A stretch of 64,000 nt of DNA from Pedobacter jeongneungensis (GCF_000633455.1 NZ_AYMG01000001.1:548660-612659); one strand, 5' to 3'; positions 1 to 9,757 are shown, counted from the first letter of the stretch. Notes: generated from the letters alone by a model not told the origin. Numbers and translations are program-made.

Positions 1-1631
1 AGTTCATAACGGCAAAAATTAATTACATCGGCCTTGGTAATAATCCGGTCGGCAGTAGTTAACCCATACTTATAAGCCTGTACCCTGTTGGTTGCATTTA
101 ATCTCGATCGGCCACCTTTTGTTTGGCTTAGTAAAAAAATACTCTCTGCGTTAACCTTATTGTTATCATATACCGCCAGACGGCTACCTGCATTAATATG
201 ATTGGCTTCTTCGGCCTGTGTAACCCAGATATCTAAAAATAAAATATCAGCATCATCAATCGGTTTCAATACAATATAACTGGGCAGTTCTTTTATATCT
301 TTAAGAGCTGAACGGCTTTTTTGTTCAATGAGCGCAATATTTTGTTCCAGATTTTTAAGAATTGTGCTTAAAAAATCAGGTCCGTAGGCAGAAAATGCTG
401 CTTTTTCATCGCGTAATAGTTCAAAGAGATAATCTACCAGTTCTTTTGCATTTCTGGTATCAAAACGCTCCGTACCCCCATACCTGATTGAAAAAGAACC
501 ATCGCCTTTTTCATTCTCGTTCGTGTAGGGGATTTCATTATAACTTTTTCCCTTATTATCCTTCAGGTTTTCTACTGCCAGCATCTGGTCGAGCGCTTCA
601 GTTTTAATAGGGATAATGTTGTTCATCGTTTTAAGCCTGTGTTTAATCTGGCTTAACCGTTTATTTACAACCGGGAATGCATTGATATAAATATGTAGTT
701 CGTTCAGCATTTCCTGATTAATGGCCGCCGGAAAAACTACTTTAAGCCATTTTACCGAATCATCGATCTTATTTAGTGCTGCCGGTTGAAATAAGTTTGT
801 AAACTCGGCAGGCAGCTCCTCAGTGTCGTCAATGTTGAAATCGTTAAGGTCGCCAAGCGTAATAAACCTGTTGCTGTAAAATTGCAGCACATCGGCTTTA
901 ATCAGGTTGAGCAGTTGTTTATGTTGAAAAGGGGCCTGTATCTTACCCGTTAATGGCTCATCCATAAAGCGTTCTGTATAGCCTGTGAGTTCGTTTTCTT
1001 TGTAAAACCATTTCCCTAACGATAACAGGTCGTAAGTGTTTTCAGGCACCGAATAGTTTTTCCAGTCGAAAAATAAATTCAGTTTATTAAAATCCATCCA
1101 GTTATTTATGCCGCTAAAGCCAATATAAAGGGTGTTTTTATCCAGCAAAGTACCAGGCAGGGTATTATGGGCCGGTTGTTTGCCCATTTGTTCTACGTCA
1201 AAAAGCGTATTCCCGGTAGCAATATATTTTATCGAAGCATTATTAACTTTTACATTATGGAGTGGACTAAAAAAAATGTCGGTTTTCTTTAGCTTATCAT
1301 TTTCCTGCTGGATGTTTTTCTTAAAAGCAAACTGGCTATATGGCGATAGGTAATCTTCCTGTTCAATAGGCCTTGCATGCATAATTGCATGTGCCGGTAA
1401 AGATGAAGTTAAATGATCGGGAGCCAGGATACGGCTGATCTTATCAAAGATTCTGTTCTCCAGGTTTTTTACATCATTGGCAACATTAAAAAGCTCGTTG
1501 CTTAGGGCTTCAATAATCAGCCTTACCAATGGGTCGAAGTCGTTACTGTCTTTAACATTCCAGAAATCTTCGGCATTTTTTACAATTCGGTTCCGGATTT
1601 CGTCTTTGGATGAATAAAAAACTGGTTTCAT
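1..1631 (-). CDS. tssF: T6SS baseplate subunit TssF (partial, C-terminus off the left edge)
   Basis: This reading frame is open from an ATG at 1631 to the window edge, about 543 codons, and its C-terminal part is missing. The N-terminus begins MKPVFYSSKDEIRNRIVKNA and continues into a DPLVRLIIEALSNE stretch and a DKISRILAPDHLTSSLPAH stretch. That pattern is typical of Bacteroidetes TssF, a baseplate wedge protein that connects the sheath/tube to the membrane complex. It is cytoplasmic, with no signal peptide or membrane segment. It sits 27 bp downstream of tssE on the same strand, so the two are probably co-transcribed, and the remaining baseplate genes (tssG, tssK) would be expected beyond the left edge. 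The assignment rests on remembered family pattern plus context; the family call is fairly secure. Confidence 0.82.
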   Translation of the reverse strand, partial: MKPVFYSSKDEIRNRIVKNAEDFWNVKDSNDFDPLVRLIIEALSNELFNVANDVKNLENRIFDKISRILAPDHLTSSLPAHAIMHARPIEQEDYLSPYSQFAFKKNIQQENDKLKKTDIFFSPLHNVKVNNASIKYIATGNTLFDVEQMGKQPAHNTLPGTLLDKNTLYIGFSGINNWMDFNKLNLFFDWKNYSVPENTYDLLSLGKWFYKENELTGYTERFMDEPLTGKIQAPFQHKQLLNLIKADVLQFYSNRFITLGDLNDFNIDDTEELPAEFTNLFQPAALNKIDDSVKWLKVVFPAAINQEMLNELHIYINAFPVVNKRLSQIKHRLKTMNNIIPIKTEALDQMLAVENLKDNKGKSYNEIPYTNENEKGDGSFSIRYGGTERFDTRNAKELVDYLFELLRDEKAAFSAYGPDFLSTILKNLEQNIALIEQKSRSALKDIKELPSYIVLKPIDDADILFLDIWVTQAEEANHINAGSRLAVYDNNKVNAESIFLLSQTKGGRSRLNATNRVQAYKYGLTTADRIITKADVINFCRYE

Positions 1632-1658
1632 GTGTAGAATATTTTGGGCGTTTTAGAT

Positions 1659-2093
1659 TTAGGTTGATAAAGGGCTGAGGAATAAAGCAGTATTAAAAAA
1701 ATATTTTTCACCTGTGGTTTTTATCAGGGCCCGGACACTAATATCTACCTTTTTTTTGATCTCTGTTATCTTACGTAGCGGATAAACATTTTCTACTTCC
1801 GTAATGCGTACTTCTACCGCGGTATTATATATTCTGAACTCGTAATCGGTGATTGATTTTAGCAACGATTTGCGGAATTTTTCCTCCCAGATGCTTTCAC
1901 TCACGATTAATTCAAAATCAAGGTCCCATATCTCGCACCCGAAATCATTGTGGTACCGATGCTCCCCAAAGCGGGTAAAAATGATCAGTTCTATGTGGTT
2001 TGAAATCGATCTCCCGAGGTCAGCAGGCTGAAGCCCAGTGCCTGAGAAAACAGACTTAAATCTGAAGGGTTTGTTGTAAAAATTTTCAGACAT
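1659..2093 (-). CDS. tssE: T6SS baseplate subunit TssE (gp25-like)
   Basis: A 144-aa protein of the GPW/gp25 family. The core pattern is visible: DLGRSISNHIELIIFTRFGEH near residues 26-46, followed by YHNDFGCEIWDLDFE. It corresponds to the conserved gp25 block in which an N-terminal segment ends in a basic gene-boundary motif and an FG.EIWD-like strand follows. TssE is the T6SS counterpart of T4 gp25, a small cytoplasmic baseplate wedge component that nucleates sheath assembly. It is the first gene of the leftward operon (tssE-tssF) and is separated by 179 bp from the rightward structural operon, so the gap should hold divergent promoters. The start ATG at 2093 is the only reasonable one. The length agrees with the family. 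Confidence 0.85.
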   Translation of the reverse strand: MSENFYNKPFRFKSVFSGTGLQPADLGRSISNHIELIIFTRFGEHRYHNDFGCEIWDLDFELIVSESIWEEKFRKSLLKSITDYEFRIYNTAVEVRITEVENVYPLRKITEIKKKVDISVRALIKTTGEKYFFNTALFLSPLST

Positions 2094-2272
2094 AGATGGT
2101 TTGGCTTAAAGTTTGTTAAAAGTAAAAGAAATAAAATCGTTTTAATAACCAAACAACAAATATTAAAAATTGTTATAGTACAATGTTAATTTGAAAAAGT
2201 TTGTGCGATTTTTTGTGAGGTTGATGTCAGATTAATATGATAACTAATACTATGTGAAATTATTAATGCTCT
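2094..2272. promoter_or_regulatory. Divergent promoter region between tssE and the tssO-like operon
   Basis: This 179-bp AT-rich gap separates the leftward tssE-tssF operon from the rightward T6SS structural operon and must contain promoters for both. No ORF and no convincing consensus -7 box stands out, so the call is positional only. Confidence 0.45.
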
Positions 2273-2794
2273 ATGAAACCCATTAACGCCATCGAAATTA
2301 GAACTGCTTATACCAGGTTTATTTTAAACTTTGTATTCCTGACGCTTTTCTCCATCCTTTCTATTTATCTCTTTTTTGTTGCATCCGATTATGAGTATAC
2401 TTTACTCGATAAAAAGGTGAAAGAGACCGAAAAGCTATCTTATTTAAGAAAAGATATCAATACCAATTTCGACCTTATTCTACTCCGCTTTAAAGAACTT
2501 GCCCAATACCGCGATTATAACGCTAACGAAATGAGCAAACAGAGTATTTTGCTTGGCGATATTCAAAGTGCCAATAACAGGATAAAAGATCTTATATCCA
2601 AAAAAACACAAACCAGTCCGAGTTTCGAATTATACGAAAAACTAAACAAAAATGTTGGCGCCATGGCCGATTTGCAAGATTCGCTCATTAATACGAGAGG
2701 CGACATTCAACGCTACAAAGAGCAGATTAACGATTGCCACCGCGCAAACCAGGCTGCAGCAAATAAAATTAAAAACGGAAGATTCGGCCGATAA
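2273..2794 (+). CDS. T6SS subtype iii inner-membrane protein, TssO/TssQ-like
   Basis: A 173-aa protein with a short cytoplasmic N-terminus, one membrane segment at about residues 17-38 (ILNFVFLTLFSILSIYLFFV) and a periplasmic region rich in helix and coiled coil. This topology, and its place directly before a second protein of the same build and a PKD-containing TssP, fit the TssNQOPR envelope complex that replaces TssJLM in Bacteroidetes T6SS. I cannot tell from sequence alone whether this copy should be called TssO or occupies the TssQ position; the gene order Q-O-P-R reported for Bacteroides would favour TssQ, but the absence of a lipobox and the resemblance to the next gene favour a TssO paralog. 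It is the first gene of the rightward structural operon. Confidence 0.7.
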   Translation: MKPINAIEIRTAYTRFILNFVFLTLFSILSIYLFFVASDYEYTLLDKKVKETEKLSYLRKDINTNFDLILLRFKELAQYRDYNANEMSKQSILLGDIQSANNRIKDLISKKTQTSPSFELYEKLNKNVGAMADLQDSLINTRGDIQRYKEQINDCHRANQAAANKIKNGRFGR

Positions 2795-2804
2795 TTTAAA
2801 GATT

Positions 2805-3290
2805 ATGATAAAATTAAGCATAAAAGAAAGGCGCGAACAATTCTTGTTTTTTGTGGCGCTGTTTGTTTTTACCGTTGGGCTTTTAAGTTTTGGTATTTTT
2901 TATAGCAATACATCACGATACGAAATATCGAAAGAAGAGCTGGAGGTAAAGATCAATGAGAACGAAGCATTCGAAAGCATGGTGAAAGAAACTTCACCTA
3001 CCATCGATACCACTTATAAACAGATTACCCGCTATAATCCAAACGTACAGGCAGTTTTTTTGAAAAACGATATACAAAACTCATTAGGTTCTATCAGGGC
3101 AGCGTTTGACCGTAAAGCGTCAGACTCTCGCTACAAAATATTTGTTCAAACCGCACAGCTATACGACAGATTATTTTATGATAGACAGGAACAGAACAGA
3201 AACATTACAGATATCGAACTGCACAAAAGGCAACTAGACGACTGCATTACCAACAGGCGCCAGTTGCAGCAAACCATGTCTGCACGATAA
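2805..3290 (+). CDS. tssO: T6SS membrane-complex protein TssO
   Basis: A 161-aa protein starting MIKLSIKERREQFLFFVALF. I chose the ATG at 2805, which lies 10 bp after the preceding stop. The frame extends upstream to 2652, but that extension overlaps the previous gene and would bury the membrane anchor. A basic cytoplasmic N-terminus is followed by one membrane helix (about residues 13-35) and a mostly helical periplasmic domain ending in repeated Gln/Arg-rich helices. TssO is a bitopic inner-membrane component of the Bacteroidetes T6SS trans-envelope complex. Together with the preceding gene it forms a tandem pair of equal topology, possibly paralogs that make a hetero-oligomer. Confidence 0.75.
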   Translation: MIKLSIKERREQFLFFVALFVFTVGLLSFGIFYSNTSRYEISKEELEVKINENEAFESMVKETSPTIDTTYKQITRYNPNVQAVFLKNDIQNSLGSIRAAFDRKASDSRYKIFVQTAQLYDRLFYDRQEQNRNITDIELHKRQLDDCITNRRQLQQTMSAR

Positions 3291-3324
3291 ATATCCCAAA
3301 AACAACCTATAAAAAACGCTACCT

Positions 3325-4302
3325 ATGTCTGACACAAACACCAAGCAAGTTAATTCAAATTCGCAGGGCTATGTTATTCTTTACATTTTATTAGCTGTAT
3401 TGCTCTTAACAGGCCTGATTTTCTTATTTAAAAGTTCATTGTTCGAAAAAAGAGCAATTGATGCGCGAATTTTAAAAGATGAAATTTATTTAAACGAAGA
3501 TTTAGTTTTCACCGATAATACCCCAAAGGCCTCAAAATGGTTATGGGAATTCGGAAATGGTGAAAAAGCCACTACCAAAACCGGTGCTTACCATTATACT
3601 AAACCTGATACTTACATTGTACGCCTAACTGTTGACGGGGAACTCCGTCAGGAGTTTCCGGTAACGGTAAGAGATACCGTACACACACCGGTTATAGACA
3701 GTGTATTAACCATCAGCGGACCAACCGCCGGCCTGGTTAACGAAGAAATCAGGTTGGAAGGTGATGGAGAAGGAAAAGATTTCGAATGGTCTTTCGGCGA
3801 AACCGGCCGGGTAGATGTTAAAGGAAAAACGGCCTTATACACCTACCGAGCACCAGGTAAATATGTAGTTCGTTTGCGCTCAGATAAAAGCCGCAAACCT
3901 GCTTTCTTAAACATTTTGATTACCGATCCTAATGCCGAAATCGTAGAAGATCTTGTTGCGCCTGGTGATGGTGAACGCAAAACCATTGATGATATCAGGG
4001 CACGCTTACAGGCCATCGCCAATGGTGCCGATTTTAATTCCAATTATTACTACCTCGTTAACAAATACATGTGCGGCAACGAAAAAGTAACGGTTAATGT
4101 AGAAATGAACGGTAAGAAAAAACAGACTGATATTTATTCATATTGTATGGGACTTACTTTTGGAGGCGAAATAGCCGTTGATGAAGCGCAGCTTACCATC
4201 AAACCAAATTCTACATGTGCGAGTTTAGTAAACATTAAACAACATTCGGGAACCGCCCAGCCCGCGGCAACAACTGCTGATGCCCCGGCCAAAACAAAAT
4301 AG
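3325..4302 (+). CDS. tssP: T6SS membrane-complex protein TssP (PKD domains)
   Basis: A 325-aa bitopic protein. It has a short cytoplasmic tail, a membrane helix at about residues 13-35, then two PKD-type beta-sandwich repeats. The repeats are recognisable by WLWEFGNGEKATT...YHYTKPDTYIVRLTV (about 73-107) and FEWSFGETGR...YTYRAPGKYVVRLRS (about 153-190). A C-terminal domain with two cysteines (MCGNEK and SYCMG) and an Ala/Thr-rich end follow. TssP belongs to the TssNQOPR set that spans the Bacteroidetes envelope; the PKD repeats presumably reach across the periplasm or contact TssR, which is encoded next. The gene is 34 bp behind tssO and 36 bp before tssR, consistent with one operon. Confidence 0.82.
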   Translation: MSDTNTKQVNSNSQGYVILYILLAVLLLTGLIFLFKSSLFEKRAIDARILKDEIYLNEDLVFTDNTPKASKWLWEFGNGEKATTKTGAYHYTKPDTYIVRLTVDGELRQEFPVTVRDTVHTPVIDSVLTISGPTAGLVNEEIRLEGDGEGKDFEWSFGETGRVDVKGKTALYTYRAPGKYVVRLRSDKSRKPAFLNILITDPNAEIVEDLVAPGDGERKTIDDIRARLQAIANGADFNSNYYYLVNKYMCGNEKVTVNVEMNGKKKQTDIYSYCMGLTFGGEIAVDEAQLTIKPNSTCASLVNIKQHSGTAQPAATTADAPAKTK

Positions 4303-4338
4303 ATTAACATCTCCTAATTTTAAGCTCATCTACAGATT

Positions 4339-6714
4339 ATGAAAAAATATTATGCCTTAACCATCCTGTTTTTAGGAATATCGTTTGCCTACGCACAGTC
4401 GCCGGCATCCTTTGGCAAAAAAGTTAAATACATGCCTAAATCGTATGAAAGGCCATCCGAAACCATAAACGTTAACGATAATACCAGCAGCAGCAGTTTG
4501 CCCTGGATCGTTTTTTCCGACCGCGAAGATAACTATACCACCACAGCCCCGGGCGGAAGCCTGATTATGAAAAAAATCAGTTTTATGGAGCCCTTCTATG
4601 TTTCTAAAGAAGAAAACGGATACCTGAAACTGATTAAATATAAAGCAGGAATGATCAGGGGAAGAAAGATCAACGATAAAAAAAGTGCCATCAGTTATGG
4701 CTGGATCGCAAAATCGAAATTGCTTTTATGGCAACGCGCCTTCTCTAACCAGAAAACGGGTTATGCAGAAAAAGCCATCGGTATTGTTAACGGAAAAAAT
4801 GCTTTAACCGAACCAAAATTCTATTTCGATACTACCGATTCCATTTTGGTTTATAATACGCCCGAACTTAAAGACAGGCGCACTAAAGTAAGGTTGCACG
4901 AAATTGCTTATATCTACAAAAAATCAGAAGATGGGAAAAAGTACCTGATCGGTTCTGATGATCAATTGGTTGCCGATACTGCTTTAAAGAGTATATATGG
5001 CTGGGTTTCTGCCGAAGCCGTACACAGTTGGGGCGACCGTTTGTACATTACTTCTGCGAAGCCAGGAAATTACGACAATGATGATTCTACCTCAACAGCC
5101 ATCAGAAACGGAATCGATAAAGGAACTGCATTTGTAGTAGACCCATTATTACCAAGAGAAAACCTGATTTTACGAAGCGTACCAGTAGTTTCTAATGATG
5201 AAGGCACCAACGTGGTGGGCATAGCAACCGATGTTTATAATAAAAAAGACAATAAGATATTAACCATTAATGGTTCTGCGCTTTCGTATCAGGACTACCT
5301 GAACCTACGTAAAAATAAAACCAAGGTAAACGTAGTTTTTGTAGTAGATGGCGGTAGCCCGATGACCAAGTATTTTTCCGGAATGACCAATACCATTGCT
5401 TCTTTTGAAAATATTATGGGCGATTTTGGCAAAGGAACAAAAGTGAACTATGGAGGTGTGGTATACCGCGGTGAAAGTGGTTGTGCATTAAAAGGCATTT
5501 TTGTTAGCCCGATTCAAAATGATTACAGGCAGTTAATGACTTTCCTGTCAAATCAAGCCAAAAATACAGTAAGATGTAATGGAGAGGTAAGCGAAGAGCC
5601 TGTTTTCCAGGCAATAAAAACGGGACTGGGTTTGTTCAAGGCAAAAAAGAACGAAACCAACCTCATTATTTTGGTGGGTAGTACCGGAAATACCGGAGGA
5701 ACCAATAATTACCTGATCAATGAAATGAGCGAACAGGTAGCCCTTGCCGATGCCCGTATTTTGGCCTTGCAGGTGTATAGCGATTTTAACCAATCATTCA
5801 ACGATTTTGTTATCCAATCGCGTAAACTCGTTTCAGAGTCGGCTATCCGTTCTGCTGAATACAGGAAAAATACCATGGTAAAAGGTGAAGGCTTAAAAAG
5901 CTTTCAACCTTATAATACGAGTTTACAGGATTCAATTTCTTACTATTTGGATTATCCTAAAAACAGTTTGATACAAGGTGGTGTGGTTTTCCCGACAAAA
6001 GGATCGGTTAATTCTAACCAGAGCATGACAATTGCCTTACGCCGTTTTGTAAAAGAAACCAGTTCGGATATCTATAACCAGATCAGCTCATTGGATAGCG
6101 CCTTCCGATTAACAGGTATATCACGTAAAAACCTATCAGCCGATGTGGAAGGTTTATTGCCTGAACCTGTTGGTGCAGAAGTAGCAGATCGTATGCCGCA
6201 CAACGCTTTTAAATATTATAGTACAGCAAACTTATCAGCCGATGCGGTGAAAAATAACCGTTCTACATTGCAGTATGCTATTGTTTTAAATAACATGGAG
6301 TACAAGCAGATTATAGATGTATTTTCGATTATGTTGGGGCAAAACCTCCAGGCCGATCAGTCTTCTTTCAGAAGCAAACTGGTTAAAAACTATGTCAAAA
6401 TGCCAAAACAGATGCTCGGCATAAAAATATCCTCAGGTGATATCAAAAAAATGACTTTAGATAATTATATCAAATTGGTAACTGGTTTGCCTTTAAGTAA
6501 CGAGTTTCTTGCAAAATACACCGTAAACGATTTAAAAAGCACTTCAAAAATGCCATTAGATCAGTTTGAAAGTTATATCAAATTGTTAAGTCAATCTGTA
6601 CAGCAGATTAAAAGGGCCACACAAATTGAGCAGCAGTTTATTTCGAACGGCAAAATATATTATTACATCACTGAAAATAATTTTAACCCGGCAGTGTTGC
6701 CTACAACCAACTAA
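4339..6714 (+). CDS. tssR: T6SS protein TssR (periplasmic, VWA-like region)
   Basis: A 791-aa exported protein: residues 1-19 form a signal peptide ending AYA-Q with no lipobox cysteine. The middle contains a von Willebrand A-like fold at about residues 330-500, starting KVNVVFVVDGGSPMTKYFSG. The metal site there is degenerate (DGGSPM rather than DxSxS). An SH3-like N-terminal region at about 50-130 reads as beta-rich. TssR is the large periplasmic or outer-membrane-associated partner of the TssNQOPR complex of subtype iii T6SS. It is followed after only 5 bp by clpV, so the envelope components and the recycling ATPase are in one transcript. Confidence 0.82.
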   Translation: MKKYYALTILFLGISFAYAQSPASFGKKVKYMPKSYERPSETINVNDNTSSSSLPWIVFSDREDNYTTTAPGGSLIMKKISFMEPFYVSKEENGYLKLIKYKAGMIRGRKINDKKSAISYGWIAKSKLLLWQRAFSNQKTGYAEKAIGIVNGKNALTEPKFYFDTTDSILVYNTPELKDRRTKVRLHEIAYIYKKSEDGKKYLIGSDDQLVADTALKSIYGWVSAEAVHSWGDRLYITSAKPGNYDNDDSTSTAIRNGIDKGTAFVVDPLLPRENLILRSVPVVSNDEGTNVVGIATDVYNKKDNKILTINGSALSYQDYLNLRKNKTKVNVVFVVDGGSPMTKYFSGMTNTIASFENIMGDFGKGTKVNYGGVVYRGESGCALKGIFVSPIQNDYRQLMTFLSNQAKNTVRCNGEVSEEPVFQAIKTGLGLFKAKKNETNLIILVGSTGNTGGTNNYLINEMSEQVALADARILALQVYSDFNQSFNDFVIQSRKLVSESAIRSAEYRKNTMVKGEGLKSFQPYNTSLQDSISYYLDYPKNSLIQGGVVFPTKGSVNSNQSMTIALRRFVKETSSDIYNQISSLDSAFRLTGISRKNLSADVEGLLPEPVGAEVADRMPHNAFKYYSTANLSADAVKNNRSTLQYAIVLNNMEYKQIIDVFSIMLGQNLQADQSSFRSKLVKNYVKMPKQMLGIKISSGDIKKMTLDNYIKLVTGLPLSNEFLAKYTVNDLKSTSKMPLDQFESYIKLLSQSVQQIKRATQIEQQFISNGKIYYYITENNFNPAVLPTTN

Positions 6715-6719
6715 GGCAT

Positions 6720-9236
6720 ATGGCAGTTACAAATTTAAGCGAATCAGTAAAAACAGCCCTGCACATCGCACAATCTTTGGCTAAAGAGTACAGAAATGAG
6801 GTTTTTTCTGCCGCTCACCTGCTCAAAGGTTTGATGCATAAAGATGTTGGCCTGCGCTCATTCATTACCTCCATTGGTAAGGACGAAGAATACATTAGTG
6901 AATGGGCAGAAGTGCGGATTGATGAGCAGGCCAAATCGGCCAGTTTTACCGATACCGTAAGCGGAGCGCCAGAAATTGCTGTGATATTTGAAGAAGCAGA
7001 TAATGTGCGCATTAAATTGGGATTGGATTTAATAACCCCGGTATGTGTTTTAACCGCATTGGCCAAGCCAGGAATTGGTTTTCAGCCCGATCAGTTAAAA
7101 TCATTCCCGATAAAAGAACGCGAAATTTTAGACCTTTATGTAAAGGACGAAGAAATTTCGAGGGTGGTTTCTCCTGATAAAACAACCGCTGGTGCCGAAA
7201 ATAAAGGTACAGGCAATGCCTTGTATAAATACTGTATCGATCGTTTGCAAACGGTTCGTGATGGTAAAACAGATGAAATCATTGGGCGCGATAAAGAAAC
7301 CCGGCAAATGATGGAAATCCTTTGTCGTAGAACCAAGCCAAATGTAATTTTAACTGGGGACGCGGGTGTGGGTAAAACCGCCCTTGTTGATGGTTTCGCC
7401 ATTGATATTGTAAACCAGAATGTACCCGAAAGTTTAAAACCCGTTCAGCTTTTTGAGCTCGATTTAGGTTCGTTAATTGCAGGCGCATCTTACAAGGGAG
7501 AAATAGAAGACCGTTTAAAAAACATCATCAAAGAAATCAAGCAGTTTGAAAAAGCGGTGCTTTTTATTGATGAAATCCATACTTTATTGGATAGTAAAGG
7601 CCCACTGGGTGCAGGTATTGGTAATTTATTAAAACCGGAACTGGCGCGAGGCGAAATTACAGTAATCGGTGCCACAACCATTGATGAATACCGAAAAATT
7701 ATTGAGCCAGAACAAGCTTTCAGCAGGCGTTTCGAGGTGTTGCAGGTAAACGAGCCTAATGAAGAAAGTACCATTAAAATGCTGCAGAAACTGGCTGTAA
7801 AATACGAAGAACACCATACGCTGAGTATTGAACCAGATGCTTTAGGCGAATGTGTACGTTTAGCCAAACGCTACATGAAAGACAGGCGTCTTCCCGATTC
7901 TGCCTTCGATCTGCTTGACAGAACCATGGCGGCCATGAAAATGATGAACGATACTTCTGATCAGGTAATCGAAAGTTTAGAAACCGATTTAGAAGCTTTA
8001 AATGCAAATACAGAACAATCGGAAGCGGATAAATTTGCGGATTACAAATGGCTTTACTCATTATTGCAGAATAAATTAAGTCCGGTTTTATTAGGGCGCT
8101 TAACCGATGAAACACAAACTGATGCTTTCGAAACTTCTGATGAATATCAGGGTTACATCAACAGCAGTCTTCAGGAATTAAAAAAATACGCTGCAGAAAA
8201 AAGCGACCGCATTACCAAACAGGATATTGCCTCTATTGTAGCGTATAAAACAGGTATCCCAATGGGTAAACTGCAGGCTGGCGAAAAGGAAAAATTGCTC
8301 AATATGGAGCAATACCTTAAAAAACGTGTGGTAGGGCAGGATCAGGCTTTAAAAGCTGTTTCTGATGCCATACTCGAATCGCGTAGTGGACTAAACAAAA
8401 AAGGACAGCCCATTGGATCATTCTTTTTATTGGGTCCAACCGGAACGGGAAAAACCGAACTGGCCAAATCAATCGCCGAATTCTTGTTTAACGATGAAAA
8501 AGCGATGATCCGCTTCGATATGTCCGAATTTAAAGAAGAACACAGTGCCGCACTGCTTTATGGTGCGCCTCCGGGCTACGTAGGTTACGAAGAAGGTGGT
8601 TTGTTGGTGAATAAAATCAGGCAACAACCTTATTCGGTATTGTTATTTGATGAAATTGAAAAAGCGCACCCTTCCGTTTTCGATACCTTTTTACAGATTC
8701 TGGACGAAGGCCACATGCACGACCGTTTGGGCAAAGAGGGCGATTTTAGCAATTCATTAATACTTTTTACATCGAACATCGGCAGCGAATGGATTGCAGA
8801 ACAGATTGGTAAAGGTGTTATTCCGGCTTCTAACCAGCTCATGGAAGTAATGGCGGGGCATTTCCGTCCTGAGTTTTTAGCCAGGATTTCAGAAATTGTT
8901 CCTTTTGCGCCAATTAACGAAAGCAATGTGGTACGTATTTTCGAAATCCAGTTGAGCAGTTTGGTACAATCGTTAAATAAGCTGGGTATTGAATTCGAAA
9001 TTGCAGATGATGCTAAAAAAATGATTGCTTTAGATGGCTTTACACCTAAGTATGGCGCAAGGCAGCTATCGGCAGTTATCCGTAATCTTTTACGTAGACC
9101 GATCTCCAAATACATCATTTCGGGTGAACTAAAAAAAGGATCAAAGATTGTTGTCAGCAAACATCTGGAAGAAGATAAACTGGAATGGAATATTATTCAG
9201 CCAGAAGTTGTTACATTGGAACAAAAATTGAGTTAA
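6720..9236 (+). CDS. tssH: T6SS sheath-recycling ATPase TssH (ClpV)
   Basis: An 838-aa Clp/Hsp100 ATPase. The N-terminal Clp-N domain (about 1-140) begins with helices resembling ALHIAQSLAKEYRNEVFSAAH. AAA module 1 has Walker A GDAGVGKT at 213-220 and Walker B LFIDEIHT near 280; module 2 has Walker A GPTGTGKT at 572-579 and Walker B LLFDEIEKAHP. A middle coiled-coil region is shorter than in ClpB. ClpV disassembles contracted TssB/TssC sheaths so that they can be reused. The position directly before tssB-tssC supports ClpV over the disaggregase ClpB, which is about the same size and shares all these motifs. Confidence 0.9.
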   Translation: MAVTNLSESVKTALHIAQSLAKEYRNEVFSAAHLLKGLMHKDVGLRSFITSIGKDEEYISEWAEVRIDEQAKSASFTDTVSGAPEIAVIFEEADNVRIKLGLDLITPVCVLTALAKPGIGFQPDQLKSFPIKEREILDLYVKDEEISRVVSPDKTTAGAENKGTGNALYKYCIDRLQTVRDGKTDEIIGRDKETRQMMEILCRRTKPNVILTGDAGVGKTALVDGFAIDIVNQNVPESLKPVQLFELDLGSLIAGASYKGEIEDRLKNIIKEIKQFEKAVLFIDEIHTLLDSKGPLGAGIGNLLKPELARGEITVIGATTIDEYRKIIEPEQAFSRRFEVLQVNEPNEESTIKMLQKLAVKYEEHHTLSIEPDALGECVRLAKRYMKDRRLPDSAFDLLDRTMAAMKMMNDTSDQVIESLETDLEALNANTEQSEADKFADYKWLYSLLQNKLSPVLLGRLTDETQTDAFETSDEYQGYINSSLQELKKYAAEKSDRITKQDIASIVAYKTGIPMGKLQAGEKEKLLNMEQYLKKRVVGQDQALKAVSDAILESRSGLNKKGQPIGSFFLLGPTGTGKTELAKSIAEFLFNDEKAMIRFDMSEFKEEHSAALLYGAPPGYVGYEEGGLLVNKIRQQPYSVLLFDEIEKAHPSVFDTFLQILDEGHMHDRLGKEGDFSNSLILFTSNIGSEWIAEQIGKGVIPASNQLMEVMAGHFRPEFLARISEIVPFAPINESNVVRIFEIQLSSLVQSLNKLGIEFEIADDAKKMIALDGFTPKYGARQLSAVIRNLLRRPISKYIISGELKKGSKIVVSKHLEEDKLEWNIIQPEVVTLEQKLS

Positions 9237-9292
9237 AACGTTAACTATTATATTATTAGAAAAAATTAATCGTAAACCTAAATCTACATACT

Positions 9293-9739
9293 ATGTTTAA
9301 TTATGAAATTGGCGGTAACGAGCGGAAAATTGACACCTCAGAAGCTTTCGCAGAAATTGCCCACAACAAAACACTTTTTGTACAAAAACTTACCGATAAC
9401 GAACCCATCAAGCCTGAAAAAGTAGAAGGATTAAAAACGGTGAAAGAAGTATTCGAACATTACAAACCAAATGTGAGGGTAGCCTTCGAAAAACAAGATG
9501 GATCTACCGTTGGCGAAACCATCAACTTTACCGATTTAAGCGATTTTGGTGTGAAAAACATTATCAACCAAAGTAACTACCTCACCAATGTTAACATCGA
9601 GAGAGAAATGTCGCTTAACGTAATCAAACAGTTAAAATCAAACAAAACCTTAAAAGCTACACTTGATGACGAAGAAACAAAATCGGCCTTCATTAGTGCT
9701 TTAAAGAATTTTGTTGACGAATTGGAGCAGAATAAATAA
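9293..9739 (+). CDS. tssB: T6SS contractile sheath small subunit TssB
   Basis: A 148-aa protein carrying the family pattern of Bacteroidetes TssB: an N-terminal MFNYEIGGNERKIDTSEAFA segment, a PNVRVAFEKQDG strand and the conserved INFTDLSDFGVKNII motif (about 83-97) that pairs with TssC. TssB and TssC polymerise into the cytoplasmic sheath whose contraction drives the Hcp tube outward. It lies 18 bp upstream of tssC. It is shorter than proteobacterial TssB (about 165-175 aa), as expected for subtype iii. Confidence 0.88.
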   Translation: MFNYEIGGNERKIDTSEAFAEIAHNKTLFVQKLTDNEPIKPEKVEGLKTVKEVFEHYKPNVRVAFEKQDGSTVGETINFTDLSDFGVKNIINQSNYLTNVNIEREMSLNVIKQLKSNKTLKATLDDEETKSAFISALKNFVDELEQNK

Positions 9740-9757
9740 TCTTAACGCCGAAAAAAC

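Noticed and set aside
1132..1353. 73-codon plus-strand frame within tssF
   Set aside because: It lies opposite the tssF coding region, which reads continuously as a recognisable protein.
2652..2804. Upstream extension of tssO
   Set aside because: It overlaps the previous gene by 140 bp and would put 51 residues before the membrane anchor; the ATG at 2805 is better.
8630..9160. 176-codon frame antisense to clpV
   Set aside because: It is the complement of a well-supported ATPase coding region, with the low-quality composition expected of a shadow frame.
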